Source: Drosophila miranda (lineage: Eukaryota > Arthropoda > Insecta > Diptera > Drosophilidae). Taken from it: a DNA stretch of 64,000 bases. The notes under the pieces were generated by a model that had not been told where the DNA came from, searched no databases, and saw only the letters and a list, made by a program, of their open reading frames with translations. The translations under genes were made by a program, and so were the position numbers. Positions 35,473-55,990 of this stretch are shown in pieces. The stretch is from the NCBI RefSeq assembly GCF_003369915.1, contig NC_046676.1, forward strand, positions 23,808,001-23,872,000, written 5' to 3'. The number at the start of each line of letters is the position of its first letter. Position 1 is the stretch's first letter.

Positions 35473-36641
35473 CATGACAACGTCGTGCACTTGAACATCC
35501 ACACCAACAGGACCAAGATCAAGATATATAATTTGAATTGTAAAAGCTTTTCACCAACAACGACAGTACCAGTACCCCTCGAAGAGAGCAGCAGCAATAG
35601 GCTGCTGAATAGCTACCACTCCTACCACACAAATAATCTTAGCTACCACTATCCAGATCCAGACGCAGATCCCACAAAGCACACCCACACCCCGAATGGG
35701 GTGGATCAGAATTGGATCGACAATGATATTATTACGTATAGCGCTAGTGCTAGTGCTAGTGTTAGGCCCTCGCATTCGCATAGCCATAATAGTTTAGGTC
35801 TCCATAGCAGGACCCCCTTTGCTGCCACTGCTGGCGAGGACAATAACTACGGCCTGAGGCTCGGCAGCTGCAAGCCGCTGAAGTTTCCCCTGGCCAGCGA
35901 GTGGCTGGTTTGAAGGAGCATCCGCGACGATAGCATCCACGAAAGCTCTGCAAGCAGCCATTTTGCAGGGCTTTCCCGAGGTGCACGGTGTGCGTGTCCT
36001 CCACTTGGTACCAAATTACAGGACAGGTGTACTCTTTCACGTTTAGTTTGTAAGCGTTAAGCGTAGCTAAGCTCGTAAGTAAAGCGACATTTGGTAAAAT
36101 GCTTTCATAGAAAACTAGTAGATACATAAAATACATTCTCGAAACACCCTGTACAATGCCTGCACTTACACAAAACATTTCCCTCTGTTGTCGGTTAGAG
36201 GAACAATCGTAAGACAGCCATTTACATTGTTTTTCTAACGCGTGTTCGTTGATGTTAAAATTAAATAATAAATATTCCATACATATTATTTCGGTTATAC
36301 GAAATAAGAAAACACAAAGCAAAGACCACAATTGTTTCATTTCGGAAAGGGGACGGTTAGGCTGAGGCCGCATTTGAATTAAACAACGAATTTTATTTTA
36401 AATTATTTAATTTGTAATTACATAGACTTGCCGTTCGTTAACTGATACGCATAGCTGGGCGAAATAAAAACAGGAGACGATCCTACATGAAAAATAAGTA
36501 AATGAGCGATGCGATGATCGAAAGTTGGTGATTGTTGTTCCAGTTGTGGCGGTTTAGAGGATGATGTTTTCAGAGGTGATAGTGTCGCCTGCAGCCCTTG
36601 TTTTTTCGCTTGCGACGTGGCTTGTGCTTTTTCTTCCGCTC
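35473..36641. other. Convergent 3' ends of SerT and Mov34
   Basis: SerT 3' untranslated region runs in from the left with AATAAA at 36267-36272 (another near 36464); Mov34 runs in from the right with a minus-strand AATAAA at 36392-36397. The transcripts may overlap by a short antisense stretch. A GCTAGT tract lies at 35743-35761. No further gene seen. Confidence 0.55.
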
Positions 36642-37730
36642 CTATTTTTTGGAACTCTTGCTGCTGTCGTCCTTGCTCTTGTCCGACTTCTCTTCCGTCT
36701 TCTTGCCATCCTTATCTTTCGTGTCCTTGTTATCCTTGTCCTTGCTGTCCTTGTTCTTGTCCTTGGCATCCTTGCTGTCAGCCGACTCAATCGCCTTCTT
36801 GCCCTCCTCGGCATCCCGATTCGCCAGCTTGTTGTTGATCAAATTGTGCAATGCAATGATCGAGCGCACCATGGACGCCAGATAGACGACCAGCATCTGG
36901 TCATTGGTCTTCACGTACATGGTGCCCGTGAACTGGTCGTTGGTGATGTCCGGCAGCAGGTTGAAGATGTCCTGCAGCTGGTAGACGATCTGATGGTTGA
37001 TCGGCATCTTGCCATCGCCCACACGCTGCAGATACTGCTTGATGTCGCGCAGCTGGGCATTGAGGCCCTTCAGGCCCATCAGCTGGTTCGTGATCTTCTG
37101 CGACAGGCTGCCCACGGTGGTGTCCTTGATGTCGCGCAGCAAGTGCTCCACGCCCACCTCCTCAGCCTCCTCGGCACCGATTTCACTGGGCACATGCTCG
37201 AAGGTCTTGCTGGTGGGCGAGCCATCGTCGTGGACCTCTTCCACGGATATGTAGGCCTCTGTGGGCAGGCCCAGATCCTTGGGCTTGGCATCGATGATGA
37301 CCAGCACCGAGTTGGGGCAATAGCGACGGATCAGCTCATTGATGGCAATATCGTTCTGATGCAGTTTCGGACCCGTGTGATACCAGCCGACCACGCGCTC
37401 CCGAGCATTCACCTTCTTGAACATGCCGTACATGTTCTCGAGGTAGTCGTGGTCCAAGAACCACACCGATTTGTCCTTATCGTCCTCATCAAAAGGCACT
37501 GCAAAGCGGAGCAAATTAGTTAATCTTTTTATGTCCAGTAAATATTTCCACTAACCTGCAAAACTGTTGGACACATCGAGCACACCCTTGGAGCGCCAGC
37601 AGCCGAGCAGGACACCCACGACACGCTTCTGGTTGCCAATCTTTCCCATGCGATTGAAGTGATCCACGACGGACAGCAGCACCAGAGGGTGAACTATCAC
37701 TTTGTTTACGCTAACCTCCATCGACGGCAT
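36642..37730 (-). CDS. Mov34: 26S proteasome regulatory subunit Rpn8 (Mov34/PSMD7)
   Basis: Two minus-strand exons, 37556-37730 and 36642-37498, give 343 residues. Rpn8 is a lid subunit of the 19S particle that pairs with the deubiquitinase Rpn11. The N-terminus [20 protein letters not shown] and following MPN domain (about 9-140) are almost identical to D. melanogaster Mov34. The MPN domain reads [13 protein letters not shown] where active JAMM enzymes have an HxHP...SxxD set, so it is the inactive, structural type, as in all Rpn8 proteins. The C-terminus is a Lys/Asp-rich low-complexity tail (about 300-343), the part that differs most between species. Upstream of the ATG the frame is open for 16 codons but has no in-frame ATG. 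It is divergent from Slik. Confidence 0.97.
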
Positions 37731-38145
37731 TTCTGTTTCTGTTGTAGTTTGTGGTAAACTGTAGTTTGCTTTACGCACAGTGTGCTTGGCTCTTCACTGA
37801 GCTCTGAAGTTTGCGCAGAATTGGGAACTCTGATCAAATTTTTCGCAACAAAAATGTATTGTTGCGTTTGCGGCAAAAACTGTGAGGCCTGAAATGACAA
37901 GCAGAATCGATTCTTCCTCTTCCAAAAAACGCCACTCACCCCGAACGGAGTACGTCGACCACCCCACGAAAATAAATTTCAGTTCAAGTGAAAGATATCT
38001 CCGCAGTTTTTATTGTAAGGAAACGGAAATGATATACAAGGACCTTTTAAAAACAGTGTTATTTTTGCCGGTATAATATAATTAAATAGAAGAGAGTTGT
38101 GGGTTGTTAAGCGCGCTTTTTCTCATCGGTATATTATGAAATGGA

Positions 38146-38217
38146 GACGGTATATTTCGGTATATTCCTGAGGGTCGGGCGGTATGTTTTATCAATAAAT
38201 CCGCGGTCTCACTGCTG
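38146..38217. promoter_or_regulatory. Motif 6-like pair plus Motif 1-like site
   Basis: Two near-matches to the Drosophila core promoter Motif 6 (CGGTATATTTCGGTATATTC at 38148-38167) followed by a one-mismatch Motif 1 (CGGTCTCACTG, 38204-38214). This pairing marks TATA-less housekeeping promoters. It could serve a distal Slik or Mov34 start site. Confidence 0.5.
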
Positions 38218-38492
38218 CCGACGGGAAGAAAATCATGAAAAGAAAATTGCTCAGCAAACAGAAAGAAAGCGGAAAATTAGCAAGAAGTGGTGCAAAAAGA
38301 AATGTGCAAGGCCATCAGTGAGACTGCAGCTGCAGTTCTGCGTCAAATATAAATGTAGTACGTAGTTCCTGGCGCTATTTATTTTCTGTGTGTGGTGCGT
38401 GTGTGGTAGTGTTGTTTCTGTTGTGCCCTTGGCGAAAGCAAATATTGCTGCGCTCCTCTAGCACAGATGACCTAAACGCCATTTTTGGCGCA

Positions 38493-38503
38493 CGGTCACA
38501 CTG
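38493..38503 (+). promoter_or_regulatory. Core promoter Motif 1 (M1BP site)
   Basis: CGGTCACACTG matches YGGTCACACTR exactly. Motif 1 is bound by M1BP at paused housekeeping promoters and normally sits close to the start site, so Slik transcription probably starts near here. Confidence 0.7.
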
Positions 38504-39825
38504 CCGTTGCGCGAGAGAAATTACAATACAAATAAAACGCAGCGCAGTCAAATTTTGTGCAGTTAAAAACACGCTTTTATCTAAGCCCCAAAGTGTTCAT
38601 TCGGACCATAAAATATCCACTGTGTACTGCTTTGTGTCATACCGATATCAGTGAATGAGTGTGCGGCCGCGCTCTTGTGTGCGGATGAGGTAATTGGTGG
38701 CTGCCTCTGCCTTCGTCTACAGTTTCACGCCCATCCAACGCAGTGTCAGGCGGCGGCTTCGTCGTAATCATCAATGAGCTGTCGTTTGCTCCGTTGCCGT
38801 TCCGTTCACCGAGGTCCGCAACTGTAAATCGTGGCTTGAAGTGCGCGTGTTGGGCGCATATTTGGCCCTGCATTTGCGTTAATTAAGGTGTTATCAGTGT
38901 TTTAGGCACATTCTCCAGACGGGGGGCTATACAATTTCACTGAAATTTTGCCAAATCGAAAGAGAAGAAAACCACCGAAAGCCCAGAGACCAGCTCACAA
39001 ATACTTAGGCACCGAAAGAGAGCCCCACACACACACACAAACACACACACACACGAACGCACGCTGTACGCTCTTTTGTCTACGTCTTTGACTTTTTCTC
39101 GTTTGTAATCATTTTCCTCCCATTCGTACGTGTTTTTTCTACAAATATTAGAGCTCGCGAGCTGCTAATTAAATTATAAAACATACAGAAGCGTTAAAAG
39201 AAGACGACGACCATCCAACCAAGCCCACAATCCCCACTATTTGGCCTATTTCGCTGAGGCGGCGCAAAGAAGATACGACAAAAGAGGCAGAAGAGCAGAA
39301 ACAGGCAGAAAAAGACTAATAGAAGGTGAGCCACAGTTTAAACTAGGCGCTTAAGCGGTCACTTGGGGATGGAGCTTGGAGCTTCGATCCGATCCGTAGT
39401 GTTTGGTTTGGCCTGATTTAACTGAAATAACTCCGTTACGGCGGATCTGTAGCACCTGCTGCTTCCCCGCGCTGCCACTTGGCATCCGTGCCAACTCTGG
39501 TAGCTGGTGTCTGGTCTCTGGTCTCTGCGCCAAGTGCAAAATCAATCAATGAACGTCGCAGTCGCAGTCAGTCGCACTGCACATACAAAAATACAAACCA
39601 TCCATGTACAGTGTACACTCGTATGTCTCTTCAGCTTTCTCCAAATCTAGTTTTCCTTGTTGGACTCTCGCCCAGAGCCGTCGCCAGCTCCTGCACTATG
39701 TAGAGGCCAAAATATCATCATCGAACTGAGAAACAGACCAACTAAAGTAGCAACTAATTGCCTGCCTGCGAAGGCGAAGGAGAACGAGAATAAGCAGAAT
39801 CGAAAGCAGAAGCAGTAGAGCAAAG

Positions 39826-48271
<8,446 letters not shown>

Positions 48272-48356
48272 GGGCTGCTTAATTATAGATGCTGGATGCT
48301 GGATGCCTGCCACGTCTGTCGAGCAGGCACAAACAAAGGAAGTGGCTGCAACACCG

Positions 48357-48396
48357 ACAGCGACAGCGACAGTGGCAGTGGCAGTGGCAGCGGCAG
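48357..48396. repeat. (GACAGC/GGCAGT)n hexamer repeat
   Basis: Tandem hexamers in the Slik 3' untranslated region. Confidence 0.85.
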
Positions 48397-51300
48397 CTAT
48401 GCAAAGTAAAACAAAACAATTGTCAGCCATCCATTAAGGCTTCCGCCAGGGAAAGAGCGCTTCTATCCATGCTTAAGCATATATATATATATATATATGT
48501 ATATAAAGTACATATATGGGTATATATATATATAAGAGATGGACATGCATGTGTGTGTGTGTGTCCTGGCAAGAAGCGCGTCGGGTCATGCTTAAGTTTT
48601 TGTGTCGTAAAATGTAATACATAAGCTTAATTTTATTATTATTTTTGCATTGTATGTTAGCCTATTACTCTATTAATTATTACCGCCGTATCCAGCGTTC
48701 ATCTGTTCTATCCGTACATGCAAAACATGTATAAGCCCAGAGACCTAGGCATCCAATATCCAATATGTAATATGTCGAGAGCAGAATTAAATTTACTTAA
48801 TATTTATACAGAAATACATACACGCGTAACACAAGCCACCAACCCCAAATCACTCGACAAACGAAATACGAAACATACGTACACCACCCAGCAAATATTC
48901 CTTTTGTTGACCTTATCGCTATTGTAAATATATCTATAAATATATTCATATATACATATATCACATAACTATGCAACACATACACACAGAAAAACACACT
49001 CTGACAGATAGAAGACAGTCGTAAACAGATGTATGGGAAAGCTTTGCAAAAGTTAATGTGGCAAAAAGGAGAATTATACGAACGAGTATGTGAGATGTTG
49101 GGATTCCAGAACACAAATTGTGTGAGAGAGTTGGAGCTGGAAGTAAATGATGGGAGGCCGTCGGGTAACGATAAAAGATATTTATATTTGTAAACGTTTA
49201 TGCTTATATATTTTATATAAATATATACATATTTAAATTTAAAAAAATCAAAAAACAATAGCCCCAGAAAAGAAAAAAATAATAAAAAAGAATAGAAAAA
49301 TTAAGCAACCCATCTTTTGTCCTATTTTAAAATCAATGTCTTTTCACACAAATCCTTCCATCTATTATTCTGCAATGGATTTGATTATGCACTACCAAGA
49401 AGTTTCCCTTCTGAGAATATCTAGGAACTTGTTTCTGTTCTAATTTATAAGGCGATAAATTGCAAGAATGAAATATGTCTCAAATGCCATCACGAATACT
49501 GCACTTTTCAAAGAATTCGGTGAACTGTGTCCTTTCAGCACCCTTACAAAGTTGAACGGTGCGTATGAGTTATAGAGGGGTGGAATGAAGAATTATGAAG
49601 AATTTGAGGCCATTCCTCCTCCTTGGGCTGGCCGGCGCGTGCCGATTACAGAATTTCAGCATATGGATGCAGTGGCTATGTTGCGGGTATGTTGTATTCT
49701 ATTGCAGCAGATCCAGTTCCAGTCCATCGAAATAATCCTTAAAATGCCCGCCCACTCATGAGCTCCACTCCCACTCACTCATAATCCCCCTCATGGAACA
49801 TCGAGCGAGCCAAAGCTCTTGCGCTTCTTTCTGCATTGTCCATTTATGTAGTTTTATGTCATATACTATACTCGTTCTCGTATGACTGGCATATAGAAAG
49901 TCCCGTACTATCTGCAAACCTTCACACATGGCATACCCAAAGGGATACAATAGGGGGATGGTGGATGGGCGGATGGCACTCCAGGGGGTTGTGCTGGTAT
50001 TGTGGCAGGCAGGCTTCCGCATGCGTGTTGTGGGGTGGGGGTCGGGTGGGGGTCACTGCCATTGTCAGTGCCATTGCCATGTCAGGCGCGTTAGATCCAT
50101 TGTTGTCCAGTTTAAACGCAACATGAGTTGCTATTAATACCGCCAAGGCACTTGAGGGACCCCCAAGTAATTGCCCAAGGGCTCAACTGAACTCAACGTA
50201 TCATCGCTAGCTATATCCTCTAATTATAAACTGGACCGAGAGTTTCTTGTACATAGTTTTTCACCTAATTAGTATAGACTTATTTACCCACTTTCGAATG
50301 CAGATTTGATTTGTTTTGGGATAAATATTAGTGGTTTTTCTAATAATAAAATAGGTTCGGCAATCGAATTATCAAGAGAGTTAGGGGTTACGTCGATGAA
50401 TGAGTCCGCTCACATAAGACTCGTATGCACTACAGTTCAACGAAGAAGTGAGACCAGGAAAACCTTTCCACCCTACTGTCTGATATACCCTTATTCTCCA
50501 CGACTACCGGGTATAAGCATTTGCCGGAACCCCAATACTTTGTATACTCATTGTTAAGTTTATTAAAAGTTGTTTCCTCTGTTAGTAAGTCCTGACTGAC
50601 CCGAAGTCATGACTTTACGCCCCAACCGAGTAGGATGGTTTCGTGGCAGAACAGCTGAAATATCGCGTGGCATTATTTAATTGAAATGTGAGAATGCGCT
50701 TTTCCAGCGTACCTACTTCACAGAAATTCCCGCGCACTCACACACACACTCATCCCCACTCGGACTAACGTGCCACACTTGTTCGCATGCCCCATTCGCC
50801 CCAGAGTCCCATTGAAAAGGCAGTGGACTACTGCTTCACCAGCTGCGCTGCTGTTTCTGCTCCTCCAGCTGCTGCTGTTGCTGCTCCTTCTGCTGATGAA
50901 GAGCACAAAACAGGCATATCGTAGGCAACGAGAACTGCTACAAAGATGGCGAGCGTGCTTGAGGAATGCCCGTGGGGCTCGTGTGCTCTCTCCTAGCCAA
51001 CCCCAAAGGCCCCCTACCCCCTCTGCTTTGGATGGACTGTTGCGGCGGTTTCATTCATATTCATCCATTTCTCGATGCTCCTTCCCACTCCCACTCCCAC
51101 TCAGCCACCAGGGTTTTCGGCTATGGCTGCAGCTTGGCAGCACTAACCCAATCACACACACAGACACACGCAGAGAAGGCGGGGGAGGGAGTCTCGCATT
51201 TTTCCGCTTTTACCACCCACGCATTAGCCAAGGCGCGTCCTTTGTGCGAGGGTGTCGTAGAGGATGCTCGCATGTGCTGGGCTGGGCTGGGCTGTGCTGG

Positions 51301-52452
51301 GCTGTGCTGTGCGCCCCAACAAACACAAATTCCAGCACAAAGAAAGCCGAGCCGAACGGCAATCGGCTCCGGATCTGGCACTCGGGCCTGTTCCGTGCTC
51401 TCTCTGTAGCGCTGCTCTGCTCTGCTCTCATCTCGCGATGTACCGTTAAGGTATATGCTTGAAATTTTCAGCTTCAGTCCCGGACGAGATTTGGAAACGT
51501 GCGCTTCAAAAGTTCTCTCCCAAAACTGGGAGTCGTCCCCGCAGCGGACGCGTGCAAAGAACGTTAAAAAAAGTTTTTGTTACATGGCTTTAGTGAAAAT
51601 GCGAGCAATAATTAAATAAAATTAGGAAAATATTGTAAATAATATATAAGAAGAGCAAACAGATTTTGCAGTGACAGTGGCAGTGGCGGTGGCGGTGGGC
51701 CTGACGTGTCATTTTTTGTATCGAGTGCGAGAGGAAAAAATAATAAACTTGATTACAATGTTAAATGTGAAAACTTTGGGCACGCAAAGCGTCAGAGCGT
51801 AGACGCTGACGGCGACGCTGGCGCCGACGTCGCAGCTAGCATTGTGTATAATAAAATTGGCGAAAAAGCCCCCCGCAACCTCACCCACAACCCTCTTGTA
51901 ACAGAGTGTGGCCGGCCCGGCAGCGGCAGCAGCAGCAGCTTCAGAAGCAGCGGCAGAAGCAGCCGAAACAACCAAAGATGTGCGCGCACAATACAAAAAA
52001 TTACAAAGCATACTTTTGGGAGCGGCAAATGGCCAAAATCAACAGCGATGCTGAGCGTGCGAAATAAGCAATAAGAAAGAAAGAGAGAGAGAGAGTGAGA
52101 GGGACAGAGAGACACACCAACAACAGGACGACGCTTTCATCCGCAGAAAGAGAGGAGAGCGACAGCGGCAGCAGCAGCAGCGCATGTAAGTCAGAGCGGT
52201 GCTGTGTGTTTGTGTAGGTGACGCTGGCGCTAACGCTGTCACTGGCAGCGCTGCCAGCGCTGTTTCCAGTGCTCTCGTTTTGATTAAACTTTGTGCGAGT
52301 AGGTCGGTGGGGCGCGGTTCAACCACCCACACTGCTCAACCCTCCTCTGCTCACTCGGCTGGGGCAATATGCTTAGCGGGTAGCCCAAGCATAAGGTGAA
52401 AGCCAGTCCAGCAATTTAATTTCCGCAAACAAGAGAGCAGAGCGTCATGGTA

Positions 52453-52474
52453 CGGCACGGCACGGCACGGCCCG
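52453..52474. repeat. (GGCAC)n pentamer repeat
   Basis: Four tandem GGCAC units in the upstream region of mAChR-A. Confidence 0.85.
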
Positions 52475-55400
52475 GTCCATGCAGACGGTCCAAAAGCAGG
52501 CTGCTAGCCAGCATCTCAGCCATGTGGCAAGCAATTAAACTCGCGCAAAAATTAACATAAACCAGAGGAAGGGGCCCGGGTCACAGTCACAGCATACAAG
52601 ACGCACAAAAGTATGCAGCTAGTTTTCCCAGCGTTTTCCTTAAGCTTTTCCTTTTCCGCAACGAAGCACGCTTTGTCTTGTGCGGGTGTGGTGCGTATGT
52701 ATACACTGCATGTGTGTGTGTGTGGGTAGGCCCACATAAAATGTAGCGAACCCGAATATCCGCCCGCCCACATCGAGCAAATAAAAGGCGTCTGCTGATG
52801 AGCTGCTGCTGCTGCTGCTGCAGTAACACTCACTCGTACGCACATTAGATGAGGTGACAGTGGCAAGTCGCTTAACGGTACCGGGAACGGGAACGCAACA
52901 CACAAGAATATGCTAAATTGAAAATTTGAAAATTGTATGCAAAACTATGTATATCAAGCAGTTCCCTGGAAACAGTTAATATGCAAGACACTCGAATTAC
53001 TAGGGAAGCAATGCGAATGCTGGCAGCTTATTGTTTAAGCTCTCTGACCGTAGATGCCTGGAAAACCTCTGAGCTAATTCAACCTTTTGTTAGATGAGGA
53101 ATTTACAATTTCAATTTGGTGTGTCGGTTCTGAGTTCATAAGAATTTTCCGTTCTGAGAATTAATTGCTGTTTGCGAACACAGGCTAAGGTAAATGTGAA
53201 TTATTCAAATAAAAGATTCAATTTGATTAGAGAGTGTGATAGAAAATGCAAGACTATTAATTGGTTGATAGCTGCAGCATCATGGATGAAGCCTGCAACG
53301 ACTACGTGTCCTTAGTGTATTTGTGAATTGATACTATTTTTGATTCGATTAGCGGTTGCTTACTGTATTCACTTCATCCTGCCGCGTGATGCGAACCGCG
53401 TGCCACAAGCTTATGGGCTCTGTCATAAAAATAGCTTAATAAATTGCAAAACAAATCCTCGCGGGCCGCAGGTTGCTCAGATCTCTCTCTCTCTCGCTGC
53501 ACGACTACATGTGTGTGTGTGTGTGTCAGAGAAAAGGGACTCCTACTCCTGCTCCTCCTCCTTCTCCTTCTCCTCCTCCTCCACCCTGCATGGGTGTGTT
53601 TGTTTATGCCATTAGCCCAACGCATTTGATAATAAATCCATAAATCCTTTTTTTATGGCAAGCAAAAAGCGAGGCACGGCAACCAGACGCTGAATTCGAT
53701 TATTTGGCAGCCAAAGGGAGCGGTCGTCTGACAAATTTGAATGTGCCCGAAAGGAAGACAGCCCAGCCCGTACAGTACAGCTACTGCCAACGGTCTGTGG
53801 CCTGGGCCAACATAAGCTGACGTGGCCAGGACCAAATCACGTACTCAGGACTGGACTTAACCGCAGGAGCAAACGGTGAAACTACTTTGTGTGAGACGAT
53901 CCCAGGATTCACATCCCTCATACTAGTACGAGTACGAATCGTGAGATTTTGTTTTTCATTTCTTGGAAATGTTTTGCCGACTCGACTGCCGGCTGGTTTT
54001 ATTTTATTCTCCTTTCCTTCGACGGCAGCACGTTGTTATTTCTGGTTTTGTCAATGCGATATGGCGGCTCAATTTGTGGCGCCCCATTGGTTTTGCCCAC
54101 TTTGCCGTTAGCTTGTTTTCCCCAATTGATTTATACGCATGTCTGTGTTAGTGTGAGTGTGGGTGGCAGCGTGAGTCCTCCCACTGGGAGGAAATAAATA
54201 ACCACATTTTGATTGATTTATTGGCCAGCGCTGCATTTAATTGAACATCCATTCGAGATTGTGCCAATTAATCCCGCAGAATAACCTACCCACCAGACCG
54301 GTCCAAAGTCAATCACACTTTACATGAATTAATCTCTGCTAAAAGTTCAATTGAGTAAAATTATACACATTTAACTTTGAACTAGCCCGAGTAGGGAGCA
54401 ATTACATATATGTGCATATGTGGGTGCCAATCGACTGCCTAATTGAATCTCTTCGTGTGGTTCTTGCGGTTGAATGAGCCTTGAAATGTGCACCATTATT
54501 CATATGCAATCATCCTTTGCCCGGACTTGAACTTCGTTCAAGTGGCTACGTAGAACAATCGAAGATAATCCCGAAGATTCAAACAAAGAAATCTTCATTT
54601 TAATTGGGAATGACCCACTCTTTGTGTGGACTGAATCGTGTGGAAGCGGCTCCACCTCCTTATCCGCCCACAGGCTGCACACAATGCAGGAAATAAGCTG
54701 GCATCTAGTACTGAATGCCAGTCAATCATGGGACACTTCTATTCATATCGTATCAGTGTCTATCAATCAGGTGGCCAGCACGTCGTATGCGTAACTTATT
54801 TTCATTAAAAAACTTTCGAAATCGAACTCGCACAATGCCTGCCAAATGAACAGTGTCCCTCCACGGGGTGATATGTGTGGAGGACTATAAGCGTGTACAT
54901 ATATAGACCCAATGACAACATCAATAGTTTTGAAAAGTGTCAGAGGAAGCCGCCTCGAACATTTCCGTGCCAAAGTCAGGAGTCTGCCACCGACAGGCAG
55001 CCAACTTCTTTCCTCGACTGTTGCATGTGGCCCCATTGTGCTTCGTGGTTACAATAATATCCGGCAGGCAGCAAACAACAAATGTCGTGGGCGTGGCCAG
55101 GGGGCGGGACGGGCCGGTGCTGGCAAGGAGGCAAGCTTTCATTTACATTTGCATAGACATTTTCATTAAAACAAATCACACAGAAAATGTCATTTTGCAG
55201 CAAGGACAAAGCGAGTCAGGCCCCTGGCATTGTAAATATATTATTGCGCTTCCTTGGTCCTTCAGCCCTTCAGCCCTTCAGCCCCTCCTCTGGCTTTGCA
55301 TTTGCCTTTGCCCCTGCGGAGCATGGGATGGGATATATCAAAGGCCTGCGCTTTGGACAGCTCCTCATAATTCTCGCCTTTTACTATCTCGTTGTTTTAT

Positions 55401-55990
55401 GTCCGATGGCTGCCAAAGGGGCTGGGATGGAATGGGATACGATGGGCATACGGAAATTGTGACACCCTATACTATAACAATCGGGCTCTCGGAGAGTACG
55501 AGAGTACATACGATACGTAGATTACTGCTGCATGAAATGGCTTTATGTGGATATTGATGCATTGGGGCACTTTCGCACTCATTAGGGCTTACATCAACCG
55601 CTAACGATATGCAGCAAAAACCAATTAAAAGCCTAATGAGGTTTCGGGAATTTGTTCCGACCGAATAATTTCGAACATAAATATTCAAATCAGAATCAAC
55701 TGAAGAATCCTTTAAACTTTCATGAGCTCTCGTTGATAGGTCTTTGGTGAGGGTAATCCTTTGGTCGCATCGCTGTTCACGCTTATAGAATACACAGTTA
55801 TTTTTATTGCTTGCAGGGCCAGTGGAAAAATGGCCAACGCCTTGCGTGGGTGCAGCCAAAAGGATAAGCAGAGGATGAAAGCCAACTGAAACAGGGGACA
55901 AGGACACACAGCGAACGAGACAGCGAGAGAGAGAAGCGAAAAGGAAGTGTAATCTTGAAAAGCTTTTGCTGAAAATATCACGTATTCGCC

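Larger units (their letters stand above)
37731..39825. other. Divergent Mov34-Slik promoter region and Slik 5' leader
   Basis: Contains housekeeping core promoter motifs (see separate entries) and, on the plus strand, a likely Slik leader exon ending at the donor GAAG|GTGAGCC at 39326, with a plausible acceptor (CACTATGTAG) near 39703 leading to the coding start. A CA tract lies near 39029-39053. No extra protein gene is supported. Confidence 0.5.
48272..55990. other. Slik 3' region and long 5' region of mAChR-A
   Basis: 48.3-49.3 kb is AT-rich and probably Slik 3' untranslated sequence. The rest holds no supported coding exon. Possible mAChR-A leader elements are an initiator-like TTCAGTC near 51473, a donor GCAT|GTAAGTCAG near 52186, and a strong acceptor (TTTTTATTGCTTGCAG) ending at 55817, 173 bases before the receptor ATG. 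Simple repeats are common: CA/GT tracts, (GGCAC)n near 52453-52474, CTG runs near 50868 and 52804, and GT near 53513. Open frames across these repeats are artefacts. Confidence 0.5.

Noticed and set aside
36642-37498. Active JAMM deubiquitinase
   Set aside because: The metal-binding HxHP...D set is absent; the protein is Rpn8, the inactive MPN partner of Rpn11.
36561-37523. 320-codon plus-strand frame with hydrophobic Leu-rich start
   Set aside because: Antisense of Mov34; the apparent membrane segments are the reverse complement of its Lys/Asp tail.
48797-49258. 153-codon minus-strand Tyr/Ile-rich frame
   Set aside because: AT-rich 3' region of Slik; composition explained by TATA/ATAC tracts.
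50770-51462. 230-codon plus-strand frame
   Set aside because: Runs through CTG, CCCACT and GGGCTGTGCT repeats with no domain; overlapping frames on both strands are equally open.
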